Positions 16,263 to 25,098 of a stretch of DNA of 64,000 bases are shown here, in pieces (the first letter of the stretch is position 1; every line of letters begins with the position of its first letter). Location: NCBI GenBank assembly GCA_963843085.1, contig CAWJJG010000011.1:682001-746000 (forward strand), read 5' to 3'. The notes under the pieces are model-generated. The model saw only the letters and a program-made list of their open reading frames with translations, searched no databases and was not told where the DNA came from. The translations under genes were made by a program, and so were the position numbers. Source of the DNA: DASUPK01 sp963843085. GTDB taxonomy: Bacteria > Actinomycetota > Thermoleophilia > Solirubrobacterales > 70-9.

Positions 16263-17065
16263 TTGATTACCTGGAGCTCGGGATGGGTCGCGAGCAGGGT
16301 CTGGGTAAACACGTAGTTGAACGCGAAGACGCCCATGAAGGCGACCACGACCCCCTCGTTGACGGCGCGGCCCACTCCCTCGGCGCCTCCGGACGCAGTC
16401 ATCCCCTTGTAGGAGCAGACGATCGCGATGATCGCTCCGAACATCGTGCACTTCAGAACCGAGCCCCAGAGGTCCGTGACCGAGGCGTTGTTGAAGAGCG
16501 TCGCGAAGAACCCGCCGAGCGGCTCGTTGTAGAGCACCTCAGCGCCGAGCCCGCCGACGATGCCGAAGATCAGCGCATAGATGTCCAGCAGGCCGGTGAT
16601 CAACATCAGGGCGAGGAAGCGGGGCACGACCAGGTTCTTGATCGGGTCGACGCCGAGCACCTGGAGCGCGTCGAGCTCCTCGCGGATCTTCCGGGCCCCG
16701 AGGTCCGCGGTGATCGCTGTGCCCGCCACGCCGGCGACGACTACCGCCGTCACGGTGGGCGCGAACTCGCGGATCGAGGCGAGGACGAAGAACCCGCCGA
16801 GGCGGTCGAGCGCCCCGAACAGGGAGAGGAAGTTGGCGGCCTGCAGCCCCGGCGCGCCGAAGCCGAAGGCGAGGGTCGAGATCATCATCGGGAACCAGCA
16901 GAGCTGGAGGGCGAAGAGGAACTGGCCGATGAATTCGCCGCCGTAGGGGTACGGAGGACGGATCGCGGAGACGACCGTCTTCGCGGTCAGGATCATCATG
17001 TCCCCGACCTGCTCGAATAGAGACTTGGCCGGGAGGAACGCCCTATCGGCTATGGATCTGACCAT
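16259..17065 (-). CDS. YrbE4A/MlaE-type lipid ABC permease
   Basis: First MlaE-family permease, 268 residues. The core helix reads VAGTAITADLGARKIREELDALQVLGVDP near residue 120, and a second motif is SYKGMTASGGAEGVGRAVNEGVV near residue 218. The start has GGAGGAGAG well placed upstream. YrbE permeases normally work with MCE-domain proteins that bind lipid outside the membrane; none is encoded next to this set, which runs permease, permease, ATPase, then MMPL. Confidence 0.88.
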   Translation of the reverse strand: MVRSIADRAFLPAKSLFEQVGDMMILTAKTVVSAIRPPYPYGGEFIGQFLFALQLCWFPMMISTLAFGFGAPGLQAANFLSLFGALDRLGGFFVLASIREFAPTVTAVVVAGVAGTAITADLGARKIREELDALQVLGVDPIKNLVVPRFLALMLITGLLDIYALIFGIVGGLGAEVLYNEPLGGFFATLFNNASVTDLWGSVLKCTMFGAIIAIVCSYKGMTASGGAEGVGRAVNEGVVVAFMGVFAFNYVFTQTLLATHPELQVIK

Positions 17066-17239
17066 TTAGCTCTCCTCCGGAGCCGTTCCCCCCTCATGGG
17101 GGCGCGGCCCCGCACTGCCCGGACAGATTATGTGATGAGGCCGCCATTCGCCACCCACAACCGTCAGGCGTAACTTTGGGCCAAGAAATCCCCGCAACTG
17201 GTGCGACGGAGCCGGATTGGCGGGGGTAGGGTGCGTGGT

Positions 17240-18034
17240 ATGTTGCCCGCGCCTTTGGAGGAGAGCGCTCCGACAGCCCGTCCCCTGAAGGCCCGCAAAC
17301 GGATCGGGATCGGGGTTCTGGGGATACTCCTGGCAGCGGGCGTCGCATCCTGCGGCGGCGCCCGGCAGGACGCGAACGAGCCCGAGGGGAACTTCCCCGT
17401 CTCCATCGTCAGCGCTGACTTCCCGAGCAGCCAGAAGCTCGCCGAGAACGCCAACCTGACCCTGGCGGTCGAGAACTCCGGCGACCAAACGATCCCCAAT
17501 CTCGCGATCACCATCTTCACCAGCTCGAACACGAGCACCGGCGAGTCGACGACCACCACCGGGACGACCGGCACGAACACGACGGCCGACCTGCCGCAGG
17601 CGCAGGGCAGCTTCTCGGTGCGCTCGGGGCAGGCGGGACTCGCCATCCCCTTCCGTCCGGTCTGGATCCTCGAGGAGGGCTATCCCAAGCTGGAGGGTCA
17701 GGACCTTCCGGCCGGCGCCGAGGCGGCGCAGACCGACACCTACGCCTTCGGCGCGCTCCGGCCGAACGCCACCAGGCGCATGGTCTGGAACGTGACGGCC
17801 GTTCAGGGCGGGACATACACCGTCCACTACCGCGTCGCTGCCGGCCTCGAGGGCAAGGCCAAGGCCGTGACCCCGGATGGCTCCGTCCCGGAGGGCGAGT
17901 TCGTGGTTCGGATCTCCACCGCACCACCACAGACGCGCGTCGATGACTCGGGCAAGGTCGTGCCGATCAATCCGAGCGACATCGTCGGCCAGGCGGGGAA
18001 CCAGGAGCAGAAGTCACAGCTCGGCGGGAAGTAG
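17240..18034 (+). CDS. Secreted lipoprotein of unknown function
   Basis: A 264-residue protein with a basic N-terminus (LKARKRIG), a hydrophobic segment (IGVLGILLAAG) and the lipobox-like VASCGG (Cys about residue 37). It is therefore probably lipid-anchored outside the membrane. The mature part resembles a CARDB/DUF11-like beta-sandwich (NLTLAVENSGDQTIPNLAITIF near residue 73) with a Thr/Ser-rich insert (about 98-115). ATG at 17240 is preferred; a GTG 39 bases upstream is in frame. It is divergent from the lipid permease genes and may belong to their envelope function. Confidence 0.7.
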   Translation: MLPAPLEESAPTARPLKARKRIGIGVLGILLAAGVASCGGARQDANEPEGNFPVSIVSADFPSSQKLAENANLTLAVENSGDQTIPNLAITIFTSSNTSTGESTTTTGTTGTNTTADLPQAQGSFSVRSGQAGLAIPFRPVWILEEGYPKLEGQDLPAGAEAAQTDTYAFGALRPNATRRMVWNVTAVQGGTYTVHYRVAAGLEGKAKAVTPDGSVPEGEFVVRISTAPPQTRVDDSGKVVPINPSDIVGQAGNQEQKSQLGGK

Positions 18035-18060
18035 CTGCACTCGCGCTCCTGATCGCCGGA

Positions 18061-19116
18061 GTGCTGGCGGCCTCACCACCGGCCGCGGACGCGAAACCGC
18101 GGGTCAAGCTGAAGCGGATCGGCCGCTTTCACAGCCCGACGTACGTCACAACCGCTCCGGGCGTCGGCGGCGTCTTCGTGGTCGAGAAGGGCGGCCGGAT
18201 ACGCCTGGCCCAGGGCGGGCGCCGACGGACGTTTCTCAACATCACGTCGGTGGTCACCTCGGGTGGGGAGCGCGGATTGCTCTCGGTTGCCTTTCCCCCC
18301 GACTACGTGGCCTCGCGGCTCCTCTACGTCTACTTCACCAACCGTGCGGGGGACATCGAGATTGCCGAACTTCGCGCTGATCCGACGGGGCTGCGCGCCT
18401 CGCCGGACACGCTCCGCCCGGTGCTGGTCGTCCCCCACCCGAACCACTCGAACCACAACGGCGGACAGCTCCAGTTCGGGCCCGACGGCTTGCTCTATGC
18501 GGGGACCGGTGACGGCGGTGGCGAGGGGGACCAGCCGGACAACGCCCAGAACCCGAGCTCGCGGCTCGGCAAGCTGCTCCAGATCGATCCAACGTCCGGC
18601 GCCGTCCGGATCTACTCGCTCGGGCTCCGCAACCCCTACCGCTTCTCGTTCGATCTGACCACCGATCCGGCCCACCCGCGGATCGCGATCGGCGACGTGG
18701 GCCAGGACCACTTCGAGGAGATCGACTACCTGACCCTGGCCGCGGCCGACGGCGCCAACTTCGGCTGGAACGACCTCGAGGGGTTCGCGGCGTTTCCGGG
18801 AGCACACCCTCCCACCGCGAGCCCCACCGTGAAGCCCATCAGGGCCTACGGCCACTCCGGGGGCGCCTGCTCGATCATCGGCGGCTACGTCCTCCGCGAC
18901 ACGCGAGTGCGTTCGCTCCTGCACCGCTACGTCTACGGGGACTTCTGCACCGGCAGGATTCGCTCCCTGATCCCCGATCCGAGCGGTGCCCGCCGAGACA
19001 GGCGGACCGGAGTCCGGGTGCGCGACCTGAGCTCATTCGGCGAGGGCGCCGGGGGCGCGCTCTACGCGACCTCGCTGGACGGACCGGTATACCGGTTCGT
19101 TCCGAAGCGCCGCTGA
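18061..19116 (+). CDS. PQQ-dependent sugar dehydrogenase-like beta-propeller protein (start uncertain)
   Basis: Secreted six-bladed beta-propeller of the soluble glucose dehydrogenase/YliI type, about 351 residues. Family marks are HPNHSNHNGGQLQFGPDGLLYAGTGD near residue 125, LGLRNPYRFSFD near residue 184, GDVGQDHFEEIDY, GANFGWNDLEGF and the GACSIIGGYV/YGDFCTGRI cysteine pair. The first standard start codon is the GTG at 18061. The same frame upstream reads VAALALLIAGVLAASPPAADA, a normal-looking signal peptide with no ATG, GTG or TTG before it. The true start may be non-canonical, or a small indel may lie near 18034. Confidence 0.78.
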   Translation: MLAASPPAADAKPRVKLKRIGRFHSPTYVTTAPGVGGVFVVEKGGRIRLAQGGRRRTFLNITSVVTSGGERGLLSVAFPPDYVASRLLYVYFTNRAGDIEIAELRADPTGLRASPDTLRPVLVVPHPNHSNHNGGQLQFGPDGLLYAGTGDGGGEGDQPDNAQNPSSRLGKLLQIDPTSGAVRIYSLGLRNPYRFSFDLTTDPAHPRIAIGDVGQDHFEEIDYLTLAAADGANFGWNDLEGFAAFPGAHPPTASPTVKPIRAYGHSGGACSIIGGYVLRDTRVRSLLHRYVYGDFCTGRIRSLIPDPSGARRDRRTGVRVRDLSSFGEGAGGALYATSLDGPVYRFVPKRR

Positions 19117-19120
19117 GCTG

Positions 19121-20350
19121 ATGCCGAAAGTCAACCGCCGCCGCATAGAAACACTGGTCGCTGCCCTCGTCGCAGTCGGCGCGGGGATCGTGGGCATCGC
19201 GAACCGGGAGGCGGCCCGCGATCTCGGGCCGAAGTTCGTCACCGCGCAGCGACTGGCGAGGGTGAAGAACCCGGTCTTCCTGACCCAGCCGCCGGGCGCG
19301 GGACAGCAGCTGTTCCTCGCACAGGCGGGCGGGGCGATCAGGGTCTTCTCAGATGACCGGCTGCTGCGTCGTCCGTTCCTAAATCTCTCCGACCGGGTCG
19401 CGTCCCACGGGGCGCGGGGCGCACCCGGGATGGCGTCGATCGCGTTCTCCCCCGACTACCAGCGCACCGGGCTCTTCTACGTCGCCTACAGCGAGCAGCG
19501 CAGCCTGGTGGTGGCCCAGTACCACCGCAGCGCCGACGACCCGTTGCTCGCGGACCCGGCCTCGGGCCGGACGATCCTACGGATCTCCGAGCCGACGCCG
19601 GCGCATCACGGTGGGCTGATGGCGTTTGGGCCGGACGGGCACCTCTATATCGCGACGGGCGACGGCGGCCCGCCGCGCGATCCGAAGGGGGTCGCGCAGA
19701 ACCTGGAGGTGCTTCGCGGCAAGGTGCTGCGCATCGACCCGGGCTCCTCCGGCTACGGGATCCCGGTGGGCAATCCGTTCGTGAACAGGCCCGGGCGCGA
19801 CGAGATCTGGTCCTACGGGCTGCGGAATCCGCGCGGGCTCTCCTTCGACCGGATCACTCACAACATCGCGATCGCCGACACGGGCGAGGATCACTACGAG
19901 GAGATCAACTACCTGCCGATCGCACGGTCGCGCGGGGCGAACTTCGGCTGGCCTGCATTCGAGGCCTTCGCGCCCCTCGCGGGCGGAGTGGCCCGCCGCC
20001 ACACGGTTCTCCCGGCGTTCGCCTATCGCCAGCGGCCCGGCTGCCTGGTGGCCGGCGGCTATCTGGTCCGCGATCCACATCTCGCACGCATCCGCGGCCG
20101 GGAGATCTTCGGGGACTACGTCTTCGGCGACTACTGCACGGGCAAGCTCTACGGGTTCCGGCCGAGAACAGGCCGGCGCGCAGGCAAGCAGCGCAGCTTC
20201 AGGCTCGGGACCCGGTTCGTCTACTCGATCGGCCAGGACAACTCACGCCGCATCTACGTGCTCACCCTGCGAGGACCGACGCGCAAGGGAAAGGCGACCC
20301 TCGGCTCGGTGTACCGGCTGGTCCCACACCGCAACCCGGTGCAGGGCTAG
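19121..20350 (+). CDS. PQQ-dependent sugar dehydrogenase-like beta-propeller protein
   Basis: A 409-residue paralogue of the preceding gene, starting 4 bases after its stop. The N-terminal helix (IETLVAALVAVGAGIVGIA) acts as signal or anchor. The propeller motifs are PAHHGGLMAFGPDGHLYIATGDGG near residue 162, SYGLRNPRGLSF near residue 230, DTGEDHYEEINYLP, GANFGWPAFEAF, and PGCLVAGGYLV with GDYCTGKLYGF. The soluble-GDH family oxidises aldoses with PQQ. No pqq biosynthesis gene is in the window, and many such proteins have other or unknown functions. Its stop shares CTAG with the convergent gene. Confidence 0.82.
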   Translation: MPKVNRRRIETLVAALVAVGAGIVGIANREAARDLGPKFVTAQRLARVKNPVFLTQPPGAGQQLFLAQAGGAIRVFSDDRLLRRPFLNLSDRVASHGARGAPGMASIAFSPDYQRTGLFYVAYSEQRSLVVAQYHRSADDPLLADPASGRTILRISEPTPAHHGGLMAFGPDGHLYIATGDGGPPRDPKGVAQNLEVLRGKVLRIDPGSSGYGIPVGNPFVNRPGRDEIWSYGLRNPRGLSFDRITHNIAIADTGEDHYEEINYLPIARSRGANFGWPAFEAFAPLAGGVARRHTVLPAFAYRQRPGCLVAGGYLVRDPHLARIRGREIFGDYVFGDYCTGKLYGFRPRTGRRAGKQRSFRLGTRFVYSIGQDNSRRIYVLTLRGPTRKGKATLGSVYRLVPHRNPVQG

Positions 20351-21744
20351 ACGCCGGCGAAGGCGATCACCTGGCTGTCCGCCGGAGCGAACAGGCGCCC
20401 ACCGCCGGCCGCGGGGGTCGGGAAATGGGTGACCGAGCCGAGATCCACGCTCACCACGGGCGCGCCGCTGTCCGGCGCGTAGCCGTGCAGGGTCGCGTCG
20501 CTGTCGATGGTCCAGACGACGCCACCGGAGACGATCGGCGGGCCCGCTGAGGATCCGGCATGCCAGACCGGGCTGAACGAGTTGCCGTTGACGCGCAGCG
20601 CGCGCAGGCCGTCGGTGCACGGAACGAAGAGCAGCGGCGCCCGGTACGCGAGCCCTCCGAAGGCGCCGCCGCCGGTGCAGATCGCCTGGTTGAAGAGGTC
20701 GCCCCCCGTGCCGCCGAGCTGGGTCGTGGACAGAATCAGGCCGAGCCCCTCCTTGCCGATCACGAACATCCGGTTGGCGCCGAGCAGCGTCGGGCCGACC
20801 GAGCCGAGGTCGGTGTCGCTCTGGTTGAGCTGCGGGGAGTTGGGAGCCCGGTAGAAGCCGGTCTGCTTGAGCTTGGGCGACAGCCTGATCACGCTGTTGC
20901 CCTGGTCGAAGCCGCTGGTCGCATCGCCGTTCCCGGTGACTACGAAGAGGTTTCCCGCCCGGTCGACGGCGGCGCCGGACGGAGCCCAGATACCGCCCTC
21001 GCGATTGACCCCGACCGTGAAGGACCTCCTATGCGCCTTGCCGCGCGTCTTCACCGAGACAACCCGCCCCCGGTAGGCGCCGCAGTCGCCCGTCAGGCCA
21101 CCGAACTCGACGTACACCCGGCCCTTCGAAACCGACAGCGCCGAGCGCTCCTGATGGACGCGTGGGTCCGAGCCCGGGGAGTCGACGTTCCGCTTCAGCC
21201 GGACCTTCCCGCCCTTCAGCTTCAACCCGAACAGAACGTGGCGGTAGCCACTCAGGAAGGCGACCGCGTAGAGCGTGCCGCGCGAGATCGCCGGGGTGCC
21301 GGTGATCCCGGTGACCGGCTCGATGTTGCCGCAGGGCAGGGTCGATCCCTGGACGGGGGTGCCGAGATGGCGCTTCCAGGCGATGTGGCCATTGGCCGCG
21401 TTCAGCGCATAGACCGTGTTGTTCTCGGTGGCGACGTAAACGCGGTTACCGACCGCCAGCGGCTCCGCATAGACCTGCCCGTCGAACGACCGCGTCCAGG
21501 TGCGGTGGAAGCCCGAGAGGCCGGGCGAGGTCGTGTCCACGCCGGTCCGGGCGAGGTTGGCGTGGTAGGTGGGCCAGTTCGCCGGGCGCTTGCGCTTCTT
21601 GGCGGCGCTCGCCTGGCCGGCGTCGTCCAGAACGACATGGTTCGAGTTCGCCTCGGACGTCGACTTGGAGTCCGAGCCGCAGCCGACCGCGACGGTCAGG
21701 GCCGCCGTCATCACCGCGCCCGCCATAAGCCGCGTCCGGATCAT
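20347..21744 (-). CDS. PQQ-repeat (WD40-like) beta-propeller lipoprotein
   Basis: Lipoprotein of 465 residues. The signal peptide ends in VAVGCGSD (Cys about residue 22), then a Ser/Lys-rich linker and PQQ-type propeller repeats, for example VYVATENNTVYALNAANGHIAWKRHLG near residue 108 and VWTIDSDATLHGYAPDSGAPV near residue 420. These repeats are found in BamB-like scaffolds and quinoprotein dehydrogenases; I see no dehydrogenase-specific active site, so a scaffold or binding role is likely. It is convergent with the sugar-dehydrogenase pair. Confidence 0.8.
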   Translation of the reverse strand: MIRTRLMAGAVMTAALTVAVGCGSDSKSTSEANSNHVVLDDAGQASAAKKRKRPANWPTYHANLARTGVDTTSPGLSGFHRTWTRSFDGQVYAEPLAVGNRVYVATENNTVYALNAANGHIAWKRHLGTPVQGSTLPCGNIEPVTGITGTPAISRGTLYAVAFLSGYRHVLFGLKLKGGKVRLKRNVDSPGSDPRVHQERSALSVSKGRVYVEFGGLTGDCGAYRGRVVSVKTRGKAHRRSFTVGVNREGGIWAPSGAAVDRAGNLFVVTGNGDATSGFDQGNSVIRLSPKLKQTGFYRAPNSPQLNQSDTDLGSVGPTLLGANRMFVIGKEGLGLILSTTQLGGTGGDLFNQAICTGGGAFGGLAYRAPLLFVPCTDGLRALRVNGNSFSPVWHAGSSAGPPIVSGGVVWTIDSDATLHGYAPDSGAPVVSVDLGSVTHFPTPAAGGGRLFAPADSQVIAFAGV

Positions 21745-21785
21745 TCGATCTCAGTCTAGATACGGACCCGCAGCACTCTCCGGAT

Positions 21786-22955
21786 TCATCTGGGCAGGGC
21801 CGGCGCGAGGATCCGATACGCCTTGATGCCGAGGCCCAGCCGCTCGCGGTCCTCAGAGATCTGCGGGTCGAGCCCGGTTAGCTCCTTCACGCGGTCGAGG
21901 CGGTAGGCCACCGTGTGGCGGTGAGCGAAGATCCCCCGCGCGGTCGCATTCATGTTGCAGTCGCTCGCCAGGTACTCCTCGAGGGTTCCGAGCAGGTCCG
22001 AGCGGTACTGGTCGTCGTAGCGAACCAGCGGCTCGACCGTGTCGCGGTAGAAACTGCGCACCTCGTCGGGATCCGAGATCAGGGCCCTGAACAGCAGGCG
22101 GTACACGCCGCTCGCCGCGATCCCCTCCTCGAGGGCCTCGGCGATCTCGGGCTCGCGGGTGATCACGTCGAGCACCAGCTCGGCCTCCTTGATCGCCCGA
22201 TGAAGCTCGCCCGGATCCGGATAGAAGGAGGACACCGCGACGCTCCCGTGCTTGCGGAGCCGGTTGGCGATGCGGCCCGCGCCCTGGAGGGTCTTCTCAG
22301 GCGCGTCGTCGCCGCCCCGCGCGGGCAGGACCGCGTACAGCCGGCCGTCGAAAAGCTCGGCGAGGGATCCGTCGTACTCGGCGTCGACAAGGGCGGTCGC
22401 ATGGCTTGGACTCGCCGACTCGATCTCGGCCACCAGCGCGATCGCTCCGCGGGCTAGATCGCAGCCGAGCCGCGCGGCCTTGCTGGTCGTCTCGGCCGTG
22501 TCGATCTCCCGTGAGCGGAGCTCCTCGATCAGGCCGCCCCGCATCTTGCGCTCGGCCTCCTCGCGCGCATCGGCGACGGCCACCTCGGCGAGCGCCGCCA
22601 GGGCGGCCGCCCTTAGCACCTCGTCCCGATCGACGAGAACCGTCTCGTCGCCGGCATCGCGGTCGGCCTCGAGCAGCAGCACGATCCCGACGGTGCTGCC
22701 GCCGGCCTCGATCGTCCGCTCGAGGGCGATCGGGTCGGGAGTGCTGGCCTCGGTCTCGGCGACGCGCGCCTTGGCGTACTCGGCCAGACCGTTGAGCGCG
22801 CCCCCGCCCGGCGCCCGCGCCGCGAGGCCGCGCGGCGGGAGCACGATGACCACCGGGCTGCCCGCCTCGGCGGCCGCGAGCTCGGCGACACCCTGCAGCC
22901 CTTCGCCGTCGAGGACGGCCTCGATCATCCGCGTGCTGAGCTCGCGCATCGTCAT
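21786..22955 (-). CDS. PucR/CdaR-family transcriptional regulator
   Basis: A 389-residue regulator with the C-terminal PucR helix-turn-helix, CNMNATARGIFAHRHTVAYRLDRVKELTG (about residues 335-365), and a GGDEF-like central domain (about residues 160-270). PucR-type regulators control purine, sugar-acid and amino-acid catabolism. The ATG overlaps the stop of the PII-like gene by 4 bases, so the two are made together. A perfect inverted repeat in the divergent promoter region is a possible operator. Confidence 0.88.
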   Translation of the reverse strand: MTMRELSTRMIEAVLDGEGLQGVAELAAAEAGSPVVIVLPPRGLAARAPGGGALNGLAEYAKARVAETEASTPDPIALERTIEAGGSTVGIVLLLEADRDAGDETVLVDRDEVLRAAALAALAEVAVADAREEAERKMRGGLIEELRSREIDTAETTSKAARLGCDLARGAIALVAEIESASPSHATALVDAEYDGSLAELFDGRLYAVLPARGGDDAPEKTLQGAGRIANRLRKHGSVAVSSFYPDPGELHRAIKEAELVLDVITREPEIAEALEEGIAASGVYRLLFRALISDPDEVRSFYRDTVEPLVRYDDQYRSDLLGTLEEYLASDCNMNATARGIFAHRHTVAYRLDRVKELTGLDPQISEDRERLGLGIKAYRILAPALPR

Positions 22956-23338
22956 TCGTCCTGCGCCGCGCCGGCGGCGATCTCCTCCTCGGAGTGGGAC
23001 TGGAGCACCACCTCGCCCTCCTCGCCCGTGCGAATTCGGATCGCCTCCTCGACCGGGAGGACGAAGATCTTGCCGTCCCCGATCTCGCCCGAGCGGGCGT
23101 GCCTGATGACGGTCTCCACGACCGCACCCGTGTCCCGGTCGTCCACCACCACCTCCAGCTTCAGCTTCGGTCGCACTGACACCGTCGGGGTCGAGCCCCG
23201 GTAGGCCTCGACCAGCCCCTTCTGGCGACCGGAGCCCTTGACCTCGGAGATCGAGAGCGACGGGAACCCCTTGTCGAGTAGCTCCGAGCGGATGGGCTCG
23301 AACGCCTCATGGCGGATGAACGCTTCGATCTTCTTCAC
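22952..23338 (-). CDS. PII-family signalling protein lacking the T-loop tyrosine
   Basis: A 128-residue PII trimer subunit. It starts VKKIEAFIR and keeps EVKGSGRQKG (ATP/T-loop base), KLKLEVVV, and the B-loop GEIGDGKIFVLPVEEAIRIRTGEEG. At the T-loop tip the usual RGxEY is RGSTPTV. Position 51, the Tyr uridylylated or adenylylated in enterobacteria and actinobacteria, is Pro, while Ser49 (phosphorylated in cyanobacteria) is kept. GTG at 23338 gives the normal PII N-terminus; the frame is open further upstream. No amtB or glnD is near; the partner is the overlapping PucR gene. About 15 extra acidic residues extend the C-terminus. Confidence 0.88.
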   Translation of the reverse strand: MKKIEAFIRHEAFEPIRSELLDKGFPSLSISEVKGSGRQKGLVEAYRGSTPTVSVRPKLKLEVVVDDRDTGAVVETVIRHARSGEIGDGKIFVLPVEEAIRIRTGEEGEVVLQSHSEEEIAAGAAQDE

Positions 23339-23460
23339 GGGTGACTCCCCCCGGAGGCCGGCGACAGCTGTCGATCTGCACCGTAGGCGCGCCCAGGCAA
23401 GCGGTCTTTGGCCGTCTGTCGAAAATCGGGCGCAGGGGTTGCTCCAAGCGGTCGAGATGC

Positions 23461-23480
23461 GACTGGCTGGGCAGCCAGTC
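23461..23480. promoter_or_regulatory. Candidate operator: perfect inverted repeat before the aldehyde dehydrogenase
   Basis: GACTGGCT and AGCCAGTC form a perfect 8-base inverted repeat around GGGC. It lies six bases before TAGAGT (23486-23491), a -10-like box, so it would cover the -35 region of the aldehyde dehydrogenase promoter. It sits in the space between that gene and the divergent PII-pucR pair, where a PucR operator would be expected. Confidence 0.5.
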
Positions 23481-23526
23481 CGCGCTAGAGTCCGCCCCCA
23501 CGAGTCGGTCAACGAGGGGAGCGAGC

Positions 23527-25098
23527 ATGGCCATCGACACCGTCAACGGCAAGACAAAAACGGCGGCCACAAACACCGCCGCCGGACCAACGACCGAGAC
23601 GTTCGAAGTCACCAATCCCGCCGACGGATCGGCGATCGCCAATGTGCCCCTGGACGGGCCCGCCGAGGTGGCGGAAACCGTCGCTCGCGTCCGCGCCAAC
23701 CAGCCCGCCTGGGAGGAGCTCGGGATCAAGGGCCGCGCGCAGTGGCTCTACAAGCTCCGCGACTGGATCCTCGACCACCAGGACGAGATCGCCGACACGA
23801 TGCAGGGCGAGACCGGCAAGGTCCGAGGCGAGGCCGCCGGCGAGGCCGTCTACCTGACGGACCTCATCAACTTCTACGGCAAGAAGGGCCGGCGGTTCAT
23901 CGGCGACGAGAAGGTCCCCGCCCACTCGCCCCTGATGAAGATCAAGAAGCTCAAGGTCCAGTACCGGCCGTATCCCGTGGTGGGCGTGATCAGCCCCTGG
24001 AACTTCCCGCTGATCCTCTCGCTGGGCGACGCGATCCCGGCGCTGATCGCCGGCGCCGCGGTGGTCATCAAGCCTTCCGAGATCACGCCGCTCGGCGTCA
24101 TCGAGATCATCGAGGCCTGGAAGAGCGAGATCGGCGGTCCCGACGTCTTCGACGTCGTCAACGGCACGGGCGAGACCGGCGCGGCCCTCGTCGACCAGGT
24201 CGACTTCGTCCAGTTCACCGGCTCCGACAGGACCGCCAAGAAGGTCCTCGCTCGCGCCGCCGAGACTCTCACTCCCGTCAGCGCCGAGCTCGGCGGCAAG
24301 GACCCGATGATCGTCCTTCGGAGCGCCAACGTCGAGAGGGCAGCCAACGCCGCCACCTGGGGCGCGTTCGCCAACGTCGGCCAGGTCTGTATCTCGGTCG
24401 AGCGCCTCTACGTCGAGGAGCCCGTCTACGACGAGTTCGTCGAGCGCTTCACCCAAGAGGTCCGCAACCTCAACCAGGGCATGGACGGCCGCGAGCACGG
24501 CAAGGACATCGGCGCGATGACCTTCCCGCCCCAGACCCAGGTCGTCGAGGACCACGTCGAGGACGCTCGGAACTCGGGCGCGACCGTCGTCACCGGCGGG
24601 CAGCGCGGCGAGGGCCCGGGCGACTGGTACCCGCCGACCGTGCTCACCGAAGTCGACCACTCGATGAAGGTGATGCGCGACGAGACCTTCGGCCCGGTGG
24701 TCGGGATCATGAAGGTCCGCGACGCCGACGAGGCCGTCCGGCTCGCCAACGACACCCGCTACGGCCTGGCCGCCTCGGTCTTCGGCTCGAAGCGCGAAGC
24801 CGAGGCCGTCGCCCGCCGTCTCGAGGTGGGCACCGCCAATGTCAACGACGTCCTGGTCGGCTTCCTGGCCTCCGACGTCCCAATGGGCGGCTGGAAGGAC
24901 TCGGGGATCGGCTTCCGCCACGGCGAGTACGGGATCAAGAAGTTCGTGCGTCCCGAGTCGATCGTGATCAGCCGCTTCGGTCAGAAGCGCGAGCCCCTCT
25001 ACTTCCCGTACACCGAGAAGCGCCGAGGGCAGCTACGGAAGATCAGCACCTTCTTCGCCGCCCGCGACTGGCGCCGGCGCCTCGGGAGGAACCGCTAG
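23527..25098 (+). CDS. NAD(P)-dependent aldehyde dehydrogenase
   Basis: A 523-residue aldehyde dehydrogenase. It has VISPWNFPLILSLGDAIPAL (cofactor site), FTGSDRTAKKV, the catalytic-base segment AELGGKDPMIV, the nucleophile C288 in GQVCISVERLY, and ETFGPVVGI. A C-terminal extension (YFPYTEKRRGQLRK and a basic end) makes it longer than the usual 480-500 residues. This type resembles succinate-semialdehyde and related dehydrogenases, but the substrate cannot be told. ATG at 23527 follows GAGGGGAG; the frame is open further upstream. Its stop shares CTAG with the convergent gene. Confidence 0.85.
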   Translation: MAIDTVNGKTKTAATNTAAGPTTETFEVTNPADGSAIANVPLDGPAEVAETVARVRANQPAWEELGIKGRAQWLYKLRDWILDHQDEIADTMQGETGKVRGEAAGEAVYLTDLINFYGKKGRRFIGDEKVPAHSPLMKIKKLKVQYRPYPVVGVISPWNFPLILSLGDAIPALIAGAAVVIKPSEITPLGVIEIIEAWKSEIGGPDVFDVVNGTGETGAALVDQVDFVQFTGSDRTAKKVLARAAETLTPVSAELGGKDPMIVLRSANVERAANAATWGAFANVGQVCISVERLYVEEPVYDEFVERFTQEVRNLNQGMDGREHGKDIGAMTFPPQTQVVEDHVEDARNSGATVVTGGQRGEGPGDWYPPTVLTEVDHSMKVMRDETFGPVVGIMKVRDADEAVRLANDTRYGLAASVFGSKREAEAVARRLEVGTANVNDVLVGFLASDVPMGGWKDSGIGFRHGEYGIKKFVRPESIVISRFGQKREPLYFPYTEKRRGQLRKISTFFAARDWRRRLGRNR

